A stretch of 64,000 nt of DNA, from assembly GCF_014697625.1 (NCBI RefSeq), contig NZ_JACJSG010000039.1, positions 22,980 through 86,979 of the forward strand, written 5' to 3'. Made by a program: the position numbers and the translations under genes. Origin of the DNA: Anabaena azotica FACHB-119 (GTDB taxonomy: Bacteria; Cyanobacteriota; Cyanobacteriia; Cyanobacteriales; Nostocaceae). Below, piece by piece: positions 53,380 through 61,147 of the stretch; the first letter of the stretch is position 1, and each line of letters starts with the position of its first letter. Below the pieces are notes generated by a model. It had not been told where the DNA came from. It saw nothing but the letters and a program-made list of their open reading frames with translations, and made no database searches.

Positions 53380-53510
53380 CTCAGGGATGAGGGAGATGAG
53401 GGAGATGAGGGGGATGAGGGGGATGAGGGGGATGAGGGGGATGAGGGGGATGAGGGAGATGAGGGGGATGAGGGAGATGAGGGAGATGAGGGAGATGAGG
53501 GAGAATAAAA
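53380..53510. repeat. 9-bp minisatellite (GATGAGGGR)n
   Basis: Fourteen or so head-to-tail copies of GATGAGGGA/GATGAGGGG. It is followed by CCTCATCTCC/CCACTCTCCCC pyrimidine repeats up to the exbD stop. Because the period is three codons, frames on both strands stay open, but they encode only MRE/MRG or PLI/SLI repeats. Confidence 0.9.
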
Positions 53511-53590
53511 TTTGTTGCTTACTTATCTCCACCCTCTCCCCACTCTCCCCATTCTCCCCACTCTGCCTCATCTCCCCCCACTCCCCTATC

Positions 53591-54223
53591 TCACCGTTGC
53601 GGTGCAGGGTTATTACCCGGTGCGACGGGAACCTGGGGAACTACTGGAATAGTACCTTGTCCGGTTGGGGGTTGATTAGGATCTGTGGGTAAGTTGGGAT
53701 TGAGTTCGCTGGGTGGGGGATTAATTCCAGGGACTGGTGCAGTGTTGGGTATGGGTGCTACACCTGGATTAATGGGAAAATTGGGTGTAATGGGTTGGGG
53801 TTGAGCAGAAGTAGGGATAATTCCTAAAGATACGCGATCGCCTCCCACTTGCCGCAGTAAATCTAATGTCTCCACCACATCGTTATAAGTAGCTGTACGT
53901 GAAGCATTAAGCACCAAAACACCATTAGGGTTAGCTTGCACATACTGTCTTAATCTTTGTGTCAAATCGTCCCTTCTCACCTGTTCTTTTTCTACATAAG
54001 TATTACCAACAGCATCAATAGTAACAATTAAATTGCCCCCCGTTGAATTGATGCTGGCGGCTGTACTAGTACTAGCTTTTGGCAAATCAACATTAATAGC
54101 TTGCTGTCGAGTAAATTGTAAAGCTGCTAACAAAAAGAACGTCAAAATACAAAAAACAACATCTATTAAAGGAATAATTTGAATTTGTACTTCTTCAACT
54201 GGGCTATGTAAATTAACTTTCAT
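53591..54223 (-). CDS. exbD: ExbD/TolR-family biopolymer transport protein
   Basis: 210 residues: a short N-terminus, one membrane span with the key Asp (PLIDVVFCILTFFLLAALQF), and a periplasmic domain up to about residue 135. The last 70 residues are a Pro/Asn/Gln-rich tail (PQPITPNFPINPGVAPIPN) longer than in most ExbD proteins. Together with ExbB it forms the proton-driven motor energising outer-membrane transport or envelope functions; the TonB partner is not in the window. It lies 140 bp after the exbB gene, same strand. Confidence 0.88.
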   Translation of the reverse strand: MKVNLHSPVEEVQIQIIPLIDVVFCILTFFLLAALQFTRQQAINVDLPKASTSTAASINSTGGNLIVTIDAVGNTYVEKEQVRRDDLTQRLRQYVQANPNGVLVLNASRTATYNDVVETLDLLRQVGGDRVSLGIIPTSAQPQPITPNFPINPGVAPIPNTAPVPGINPPPSELNPNLPTDPNQPPTGQGTIPVVPQVPVAPGNNPAPQR

Positions 54224-54365
54224 CGTTTTATGTTTATGTTGAATACTAGATTTGCGTTCTTGATTTTAGGAAGAGGTGTACGGGTATAAGGATGTGAGGG
54301 TGCAGGGGAACCTCTAAAACTCCTCATCTTGACTAAATTTTTATCCCTATACCCCTACATCCTGA

Positions 54366-55085
54366 CTAAGTTAAACTCGGTGGTTCAGGAGGTGGCGGAA
54401 ACTTAACTCTACTTGTCTTACTGGGTAAACTATCACGGACAATAGCTGAAGTGCTGTTACTCAAATCCGGCGGAGACTGGCGATATAACAACTCCATTTC
54501 ATTCCCCGCTTTGCGAAAAACTTTGACTTGATTAACCACAAAACTTTGGAATAATCGGTAAAATACTAAACTAACAATGGCAACTATTAGCCCGGCTGCC
54601 GTACTAATTAAGGATTCACCAATACCAGTAGTTACCCCAGCCGCAGACTCAGTTCCTAAATCACCGATGCGAATTGAACGCAAAGACTGAATTAGACCTA
54701 AAACTGTACCCAATAGTCCTAATAGAGGTGCGAGGGCAATTACAGCTTCTAACAGCTTTTCACCCCGGCGCATTCCCGCTAATTCATCTTCGGCTGAGGA
54801 CTCCAGCGCTAATCGAAAAGTTTCTGCGTCAGTTTTTTGTAAATGTAAGGGAGCATAGAGAAACCTACCAATTGGTTGATCTGTAGCTTGTCTAGCAATA
54901 TCCGCCGCAATTTCCCAATTATCATGGGCTGCATCTAAGACACGATCAACGATCGCCTTTTCTTGTGAGAAAATTCTCAACCAGAACCAAAGCCGCTCAA
55001 AAATCACACTTAAAGATAAAATCGACAGCGCCAGTAAAGGCCACATTGCCGGGCCGCCCTTGTAAAACAAATCTATAATATCCAC
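54366..55085 (-). CDS. exbB: ExbB/TolQ/MotA-family proton channel protein
   Basis: 239 residues with three membrane spans (PAMWPLLALSILSLSVIFER; LEAVIALAPLLGLLGTVLGL; LISTAAGLIVAIVSLVFYRL). The MotA/TolQ/ExbB signature LAPLLGLLGTVLGL and the loop MRRGEKLLE are clear. It pairs with ExbD. The C-terminal 40 residues are polar (SPPDLSNSTSAIVRDSLPSK). The start is the first ATG after a good spacing from a purine-rich GGAGGAAAC stretch. Confidence 0.92.
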   Translation of the reverse strand: MDIIDLFYKGGPAMWPLLALSILSLSVIFERLWFWLRIFSQEKAIVDRVLDAAHDNWEIAADIARQATDQPIGRFLYAPLHLQKTDAETFRLALESSAEDELAGMRRGEKLLEAVIALAPLLGLLGTVLGLIQSLRSIRIGDLGTESAAGVTTGIGESLISTAAGLIVAIVSLVFYRLFQSFVVNQVKVFRKAGNEMELLYRQSPPDLSNSTSAIVRDSLPSKTSRVKFPPPPEPPSLT

Positions 55086-55594
55086 AGTTTAAGTTTCCTC
55101 CCGCCATTGCTTAAGCAACTATCCCAAAGCATTTTAATTCTAAAGATTAATGCACAACTCAGAACGAATAAAATAAATTTACTGAACTATTAAAGGTCAT
55201 CGGGAATGTCAGGTTAAGGTCGGTGAACCTCGTCCTTCTGTGCGAGATGCTACGCGAACGGAGGAAGCAGGGGAAGAAACCCCACTGACAGGTGTAGGTT
55301 TTTACATGTCCCAAAAACATTGGTTTGGGGTGTAAGGGTGTAGGGGTGTAGGGAAGCCAGCCACGCCAGTAGGGTGCGTCAGCCCCAATAATTTCCTACA
55401 CATTCAAGGATTTTCCACCTCTGACGCACCCTACCCCAAGTGCCAGTTGCGTAAGTCCTGTTAGAGAATAAACACCTACAGCATATTTTGGGTACATGAG
55501 GTACAAGCGTAAAACCCAAAACCATGTAGAGACGTTACATGTCAATCTCTACAGTATTTCACAAATAGCGAAACTTCTGTATTTCTTATTTCTG
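55086..55594. other. Repeat-filled region upstream of exbB
   Basis: AT-rich first, then two dispersed elements end to end: 55369-55459 (GTAGGGTGCGTCA family, ending GTTGCGTAAGTCCT) and 55478-55580 (ACAGCATATTTTGGG to AGCGAAACTTCTGT, inverse of 30069-30170). No gene. Confidence 0.8.
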
Positions 55595-57376
55595 TCACCT
55601 GTCACCTGTCCCCTGTCCCCTACTATAATTTTGTTTGGCAGGAATGGAAATCACAAACTCTGTGCCTTGCCCTAATTGGGAGTGACATTCAATTTGACCT
55701 TGATGTTTTTCCACTACAATTTGGTAACTAATAGATAATCCTAACCCAGTGCCTTTGCCAATAGCTTTAGTAGTAAAAAAAGGATCAAAAAGGCGCTTTC
55801 TAATCTCCTCGCGAATACCAGGGCCATTATCCGCAATGCGAATTATAACTTGCTGACCCTCTGTAATTTCAGTACGAATGCGAATGCTAGGATTGTTAAT
55901 TGCTTTATTTTCAATTAATGACTCTTCTAAAGCATCAATTGCATTGGCAATAATGTTCATAAATACTTGGTTCAACTGTCCTGCATAGCATTCCACTAGT
56001 GGTAATTGACCATATTCCTTAATGACTTGAATTTCTGAACAATTAGACTTAAATTTGAGGCGACTACGTAAAATCATGAGAGTGCTATCAATACCCGCAT
56101 GAATATCTACTTTTTTACATTCAGCTTCATCTACACGGGAGAAATTACGCAAAGACAAAACAATTTCTCTAATTCGTTCAGCACCAACATTCATAGAAGA
56201 TAACAAGTTAGGTAAATCTTCCATGATAAATTCGAGTTCTACTGCCTCAATTTCTGCTTTTAGTGGAAGATGAGGGTGCGGGTATTGGTGTTGGTAACAT
56301 TTTAATAAATGCAACAAGTTTTCGATATATTCTCTAGCTGGAATCAAATTTCCATAAATAAAATTCACAGGATTATTAATCTCATGAGCAACGCCAGCCA
56401 CAAGTTGACCCAAACTAGACATTTTTTCATTATGAACCAATTGTAATTGAGCCTTTTTTAACTGCTCTAAAGCTTGTTCTAATTTTTCCTTTTCTTGAGT
56501 TAAAGCAATAGTACGTCGCTGTACCCGCATTTCTAATTGCTGATTTGTTTGTGCTAGGTTATCTAGCGCTTCATGTAACAAAAATTCTGTTTGTTTGCGT
56601 CCGGTAATATCTATTAAAAAACCAAGTAATTGTGTATCATCATCTGATGATTTCACAACATTGACAATATCTTTTAACCATACCCATCTACTATCAGCCG
56701 CGAGAAACCGATACTCCACTATATAATCATCTTGCTCCTGGGTAACAGTATGATGATGGGTTATGACTTGAGGTAAATCTTCTGGATGAACGTGTGAATA
56801 CCAAAAGTTCGGTTCATACCACTCAGCTAAATCATAACCAAATAATTCAGTTGCTTGTGGCCCTACGTAAGTAAATTGGCGAGTGACATCAACAGCTTCC
56901 CAAGGGACTAATTTAACACTCTCTACTAAACGTTTCAAGCGTTGTCGAGTTTGCTCTAAATTCTTTTCTGTTAGCTTGCGTAAGGTAATATCAGAAGACA
57001 TGATAGTATACTTACTGGTTATGCCTTCTGTATTGCGTATAGGCTGCCCATCTACTAACAACCAACATTCTCTTAAATCATGTGTTTGATAAGAAAGCTC
57101 AAACTTAAAACTTTCTCCCTTCAATAGTTGTTCACGAATATATGTCTGATGAACATTCAACTGAGAGTTAGAACTAATTACCGTAAAAAACTTTTGTCCT
57201 GTTAGCGCATCAACTGGTAAACCTGCTCGTTCAGCAAAGGCTTGATTAACCCATTCAATACGTCCCATTCTATCTGTCAACGCCATCAACAAATCTTTAC
57301 GCTCCGCTAAAGCAGTAAACATCGTTAATGGCAAATTGGATGAGTTAATTAACATAGCCATAATAGCAATTCGCAA
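55595..57376 (-). CDS. PAS-domain sensor histidine kinase
   Basis: 593 residues, no membrane span, so cytoplasmic. Two PAS-like regions cover about 20-135 and 165-270 (WVNQAFAERAGLPVDALTGQ; EYRFLAADSRWVWLKDIVN). A coiled coil (LDNLAQTNQQLEMRVQRRTI) leads to the H box VAGVAHEINNPVNFIYGN (phospho-His in AHEINNP), and an HATPase domain with VFMNIIANAIDAL, RIADNGPGI and GKGTGLGLSIS. It lacks an adjacent regulator. The ending in KQNYSRGQGTGDR is encoded by repeat-like DNA. Confidence 0.9.
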   Translation of the reverse strand: MRIAIMAMLINSSNLPLTMFTALAERKDLLMALTDRMGRIEWVNQAFAERAGLPVDALTGQKFFTVISSNSQLNVHQTYIREQLLKGESFKFELSYQTHDLRECWLLVDGQPIRNTEGITSKYTIMSSDITLRKLTEKNLEQTRQRLKRLVESVKLVPWEAVDVTRQFTYVGPQATELFGYDLAEWYEPNFWYSHVHPEDLPQVITHHHTVTQEQDDYIVEYRFLAADSRWVWLKDIVNVVKSSDDDTQLLGFLIDITGRKQTEFLLHEALDNLAQTNQQLEMRVQRRTIALTQEKEKLEQALEQLKKAQLQLVHNEKMSSLGQLVAGVAHEINNPVNFIYGNLIPAREYIENLLHLLKCYQHQYPHPHLPLKAEIEAVELEFIMEDLPNLLSSMNVGAERIREIVLSLRNFSRVDEAECKKVDIHAGIDSTLMILRSRLKFKSNCSEIQVIKEYGQLPLVECYAGQLNQVFMNIIANAIDALEESLIENKAINNPSIRIRTEITEGQQVIIRIADNGPGIREEIRKRLFDPFFTTKAIGKGTGLGLSISYQIVVEKHQGQIECHSQLGQGTEFVISIPAKQNYSRGQGTGDR

Positions 57377-57447
57377 TTAAAAAACAGAGATTGAGCCGGA
57401 CTTTTCTTTCTTTGCATAGGTTGCCTAAAATTATTGCCTCGCTATCA

Positions 57448-57894
57448 CTATGATTGAGCGTATTGAAGGGCATCACGTCTCCCAGCTATATATGCCAACA
57501 TTATCTTGCTAATATCATCACGAACCCGGCGAAATATTTGCAACTTCTCTGCTTCAGTTCCTTTTGCTTCTGCCGGATCAGGAAAGCTGAAGTGATGGCG
57601 TTTGACAACCGCAGGTAAGGCAGGACAACTTTGATCAGCATGATCGCATACTGTAATCACAGTGTCAATTTTTTTATCTATAAATAAATTGAGATGCTTA
57701 CAATAGTTGTGGGAAATATCTATCCCGATTTCTTCCATAACTTTAATAGCCAAAGGATGAACTTGTGCTGATGGGTTGAGACCTGCGCTTTGTGATGTTA
57801 ATAAATCATCTGCTAATTCTTTTAAAAAACCTTCTGCCATTTGACTGCGGCAAGAGTTACCTGTACATAGAATTAAAAGTAGTGGTTTTTCCAT
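57448..57894 (-). CDS. arsC: Arsenate reductase, thioredoxin-coupled LMW phosphatase type
   Basis: 148 residues. The P-loop LCTGNSCRSQMAEG has nucleophile C10, and VCDHADQSCP holds the pair C83/C90 that forms the redox relay (C82/C89 in the S. aureus pI258 enzyme). These residues separate arsenate reductase from tyrosine phosphatases. It reduces arsenate to arsenite with electrons from thioredoxin. No arsenite pump or ArsR lies nearby. Confidence 0.9.
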   Translation of the reverse strand: MEKPLLLILCTGNSCRSQMAEGFLKELADDLLTSQSAGLNPSAQVHPLAIKVMEEIGIDISHNYCKHLNLFIDKKIDTVITVCDHADQSCPALPAVVKRHHFSFPDPAEAKGTEAEKLQIFRRVRDDISKIMLAYIAGRRDALQYAQS

Positions 57895-58333
57895 GCTTAA
57901 TTATTTTAAATAAAATCATAGTTTTTATCCAAATTATAGCTCTAAAAAATTCAGCAGGCTTCAGGGAAAACACTAAAATCTGTCTCTATCTAAATTTTAT
58001 TAACCTAAACATAACCTGATTTTAATCTAAATAAATCTAGTTATTTTATTTGCAAAATTAAATGTTTATGCTATTGGTTAGCGTAATATTGAGTTGATAA
58101 AATGTTGGAAAATGTCTGTTTTGAATTAAAAATTGCTCAACATTATCAATTAGTTATTAGCTGTGCCTTTCGTAGAGAAACTTTAACACTACTTCTTCAT
58201 AAGAAAGAAATGATATCGGCTCTACCTTGCATAGTAGATTGAATTGTACAGGTGCGATCGCTTTCCGCCCAGTGTCGATAATACTAGCTTTTCTGGCTGG
58301 TGTCTCCTGTCCCCTGCTATATTTAAAGATGGT
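57895..58333. other. Gene-free region upstream of the cyclase remnant
   Basis: AT-rich DNA ending in a TCTCCTGTCCCCTGC repeat piece just ahead of the remnant. It does not encode the missing N-terminal part of the cyclase. Confidence 0.5.
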
Positions 58334-58576
58334 ATGAGAAAAATATCTAATGAACGGCGAATTGCGGGTGTAGGAATTGATACCCACAATGTAGATTCAG
58401 GACAAGATACCAGCTTCACCACTAACCGCTTAGTATTGGCACAACAAGGTATAGTGTTAGAAAATTTAACAACCCTGCATCAATTACCAGCAAAAGGGAG
58501 TAATTTAGCGATCGCTATTCTCAGACTACGCGGTGGTTCAGGTTCGCCAGTAGGAGTTTTGGCATTAGTACCTTAA
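58334..58576 (+). pseudogene. C-terminal fragment of a cyclase family (kynurenine formamidase-like) protein
   Basis: 80 codons: RRIAGVGIDTHNVDSGQDTS, then LAQQGIVLENLTTLHQLPAK and LRGGSGSPVGVLALVP. This matches the end of the metal-dependent cyclase/formamidase family (a GIDT block, H-LL-GI-LENL, and GTGSP-RA-A). The N-terminal part with the HxGTHxD metal site, usually about 130 residues, is missing. It starts just after a repeat piece, so the gene was probably truncated by an insertion or deletion. Confidence 0.65.
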
Positions 58577-58717
58577 ATTAGTAACAGTTATCAGTTATCA
58601 GTTGACTGTTGACTGTTGACAGTTCAGTGCTGAGTAATATCAAGTTCGGCTAATTACGTACAGTATAGTTGTTTTTTACCAATTACCAATTACCAATTAC
58701 CAAGATTTTTAATTAAT

Positions 58718-60211
58718 ATGACTTCTTTAAACTGCCAAAATTATATCAACGGTGAATGGTTGAACGCCGCCGCCGAAACTGTCCTCAATAGTCACAACCC
58801 TGCGAACAAGCACGAAGTCGTTGCAACTTTTCCTCGTTCCCAATTTGACGATGTAGATAGGGCTGTAGCCGCCGCCCGTCAAGCTTATAAGAGTTGGCGC
58901 AAAGTTCCCGCCCCAGCTAGAGCCGAGTATATCTTTCGTGTGGGCGAATTATTACTCCAGCATAAAGAAGAACTCGCCCAATTAATCAGTCGGGAAATGG
59001 GCAAACCTCTCGCCGAAGCTAGGGGTGATGTGCAAGAAGGTATTGACTGTGCCTTTTACAGCGCGGGTGAAGGGCGGCGGCTGTTTGGGCAAACTACCCC
59101 CTCGGAAATGCCCAACAAATTTGCCATGACTGTGCGAATGCCCATTGGAGTCTGTGCTTTAATTACTCCTTGGAACTTCCCCGTAGCTATTCCTTGCTGG
59201 AAAGCCATGCCGGCTTTAGTTTGTGGTAATACAGTTATCCTCAAACCAGCCGAAGATACCCCCGCCTGTGCTACTAAATTAATTGAGATTTTCGCCACCG
59301 CAGGTTTACCACCAGGAGTAATTAACCTATTGCATGGAGTGGGGGAAGAAGCGGGGAAGGCTTTAGTTGAACATCCAGATATTGATTTGGTATCGTTTAC
59401 TGGTTCATCCGAAACAGGGGCTGATGTCGGTGCGACTTGTGGTAGAATGCACAAGCGCGTCTGTTTGGAGATGGGCGGGAAAAATGCCCAAGTGGTGATG
59501 GAAGACGCAGATTTAGAACTGGCATTGGATGGCGCATTGTGGGGAGCTTTCGGCACAACCGGACAAAGATGTACAGCTACCAGCCGCTTGATTTTGCACC
59601 GTGACATCAAAGAAAAATTTACAGCCATGCTGCTGGAACGTACCAGCAAACTACGCTTAGGTGCTGGTACAGAAGCTAACACAGATATCGGGCCGATCAT
59701 CAATAATCGTCAGTTGCAACGGGTGCATGAATATATGAATATTGCCCGTGAGGAAGGAGCTAAAATTTTAATTGGTGGGGAAATAGCTACCGATGGACAA
59801 TTAGCACAAGGTTACTTCTTTCAACCAACGATTTTAGATAAAGTTACACCGGATATGCGAGTCGCCCGTGAAGAGATATTCGGGCCAGTAGTGGCATTGA
59901 TTGAGGTTAGCAGCTTTGAGGAAGCGATCGCCATCCTCAACGATACTAAATACGGTCTATCCTCCTCAATTTACACCCGCGATATCAACCGCGCCTTCAC
60001 CGCCATGCGCGATATCGAAGCCGGCATCACCTACATCAACGGCCCCACCATTGGCGCAGAAGTACACCTACCTTTCGGCGGTGTCAAACAAACAGGTAAC
60101 GGACACCGCGAAGCCGGAACCACAGCCTTAGATGTCTTCACCGAATGGAAGAGTGTTTACGTAGACTTTTCCGGCAGTTTACAACGCGCACAAATTGATA
60201 ATCGGAGTTAG
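58718..60211 (+). CDS. NAD(P)-dependent aldehyde dehydrogenase
   Basis: 497 residues, full length. ITPWNFPVAIPCWKAMPAL, FTGSSETGADVG (cofactor), CLEMGGKNAQVVMEDADLEL with the general base Glu, GTTGQRC with catalytic C285, and EIFGPVVAL are present. The C-terminus HLPFGGVKQTGNGHREAG is typical. It belongs to the broad ALDH family used for succinic, aminoadipic or ketoglutaric semialdehyde-like substrates; the exact substrate is not readable. The short spacer before it holds a heptamer repeat. Confidence 0.9.
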   Translation: MTSLNCQNYINGEWLNAAAETVLNSHNPANKHEVVATFPRSQFDDVDRAVAAARQAYKSWRKVPAPARAEYIFRVGELLLQHKEELAQLISREMGKPLAEARGDVQEGIDCAFYSAGEGRRLFGQTTPSEMPNKFAMTVRMPIGVCALITPWNFPVAIPCWKAMPALVCGNTVILKPAEDTPACATKLIEIFATAGLPPGVINLLHGVGEEAGKALVEHPDIDLVSFTGSSETGADVGATCGRMHKRVCLEMGGKNAQVVMEDADLELALDGALWGAFGTTGQRCTATSRLILHRDIKEKFTAMLLERTSKLRLGAGTEANTDIGPIINNRQLQRVHEYMNIAREEGAKILIGGEIATDGQLAQGYFFQPTILDKVTPDMRVAREEIFGPVVALIEVSSFEEAIAILNDTKYGLSSSIYTRDINRAFTAMRDIEAGITYINGPTIGAEVHLPFGGVKQTGNGHREAGTTALDVFTEWKSVYVDFSGSLQRAQIDNRS

Positions 60212-60403
60212 GGAAGTAGGGGAGATGAGGGAGTAACCCCCCTAGCCCCTCCCTGGAGGGGAACGGGGAGATGAGTGAGTGGGGGGAGATGGGGGAGTGG
60301 GGGGAGATGAGGAGCAGAGGAGCAGAGGAGCAGAGGAGAAAAACTCATGACTGTTGACTATGGACTGTTGACTGTTGACTAATGACTGTTGACTAATGAC
60401 TAA
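60212..60403. repeat. GGAGATGRG and (GACTGTT)n repeat block
   Basis: GGGGAGATGAG copies, GGAGCAGA tandem copies, and the ACTGTTG heptamer. It lies between the aldehyde dehydrogenase stop and the copA-side terminator. Confidence 0.8.
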
Positions 60404-60449
60404 TAAAAAAAAGTGGGAGAAAGCATATCAAGCGCTTTTATCTCCCACT
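60404..60449 (-). terminator. Terminator of the copA transcription unit
   Basis: On the minus strand AGTGGGAGA and TCTCCCACT form a nine-base stem with a loop of 20, followed by eight T. It lies about 470 bp after the small gene, with the second CTGACTTTTCACG element in between. Confidence 0.7.
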
Positions 60450-60615
60450 CTGACATTTGCTACTGTAGTGTTCAGGAAGATGTAGAGGCGTTATCTCTTA
60501 TTTGGGGGGGCAATGTGCAGGTTAGTGACAACGCCTTGACAAATTGAGATTCCTGTTGCAGCAAATGTCATATTTTTTGAATATTGAATTTCTATTAGTA
60601 GCCCCTGATAACAAC

Positions 60616-60761
60616 CTGACTTTTCACGGGATCTGGAAGACCTCTCTCCAAACCTCTCTCCTACAAGGAGAGAGGCTTTGATTTCTCCCCCTTCCCTACT
60701 AGGGAAGGGGGCTGGGGGGTTAGGTCTAGCGTTAGCTTTTCCACATGACGTGAAAAGTCAG
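60616..60761. mobile_element. 146-bp miniature element, CTGACTTTTCACG ends, 9-bp target duplication (copy 2)
   Basis: Ends are identical to the 18604 copy; the flanks GATAACAAC (60607-60615, 60762-60770) are an exact duplication. The interior differs from copy 1 at few positions (near 60690 and 60727). Confidence 0.88.
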
Positions 60762-60920
60762 GATAACAACACCTTGGAAGTCGTTTATCTTTAATAAAGA
60801 TAACCAAGTCATACTTATTTGAGTTGCCATTTTGGCAGTTTTTTAAACATTAGTCATTAGTTTTTCTGTGTTCCCCTCCTGGGGGGGCTAGGGGTGGGTT
60901 GCTCCCATCTCCCTTATCTC

Positions 60921-61145
60921 CTACGACTGACGTTTGCTCAGGAGAAACCACCATATCTCAAGACAAACTAATGCCAAACCTCCAGCCGTGACGGCAGCTT
61001 TGACTGTTAGTGGTTGTTCCATTCTCTGGAACTGAGTGTTTGGTGAGTCATGGTTGATATTAGCAATGGCTGCATTCGCACCTAAACCAAACATTAATCC
61101 CCAAAGCATACTGGCGAGAATTACCTTTTTACTGAACATTGGCAC
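60921..61145 (-). CDS. Small membrane protein coupled to copA
   Basis: 74 residues: an N-terminal hydrophobic segment (ILASMLWGLMFGLGANAAIA) that may be a signal peptide or a span, a short polar loop NINHDSPNTQFQRMEQPL, and a second span (VKAAVTAGGLALVCLEIWWF) with a basic tail. It starts two bases after the copA stop, so it is surely in the same operon and probably has a role linked to copper export. The family is not recognised. A His and two Met residues in the loop could bind metal but this is speculation. Confidence 0.7.
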   Translation of the reverse strand: MPMFSKKVILASMLWGLMFGLGANAAIANINHDSPNTQFQRMEQPLTVKAAVTAGGLALVCLEIWWFLLSKRQS

Positions 61146-61147
61146 TC

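Noticed and set aside
53354..53692. Open frame across the GATGAGGG minisatellite encoding (MRE/MRG)n
   Set aside because: The frame exists only because the repeat period is nine bases; the product is a pure repeat, and the opposite strand is equally open.
59056..59703. 215-codon frame antisense to the aldehyde dehydrogenase
   Set aside because: It lies fully within a well-supported gene and has an ALDH codon-bias shadow composition.
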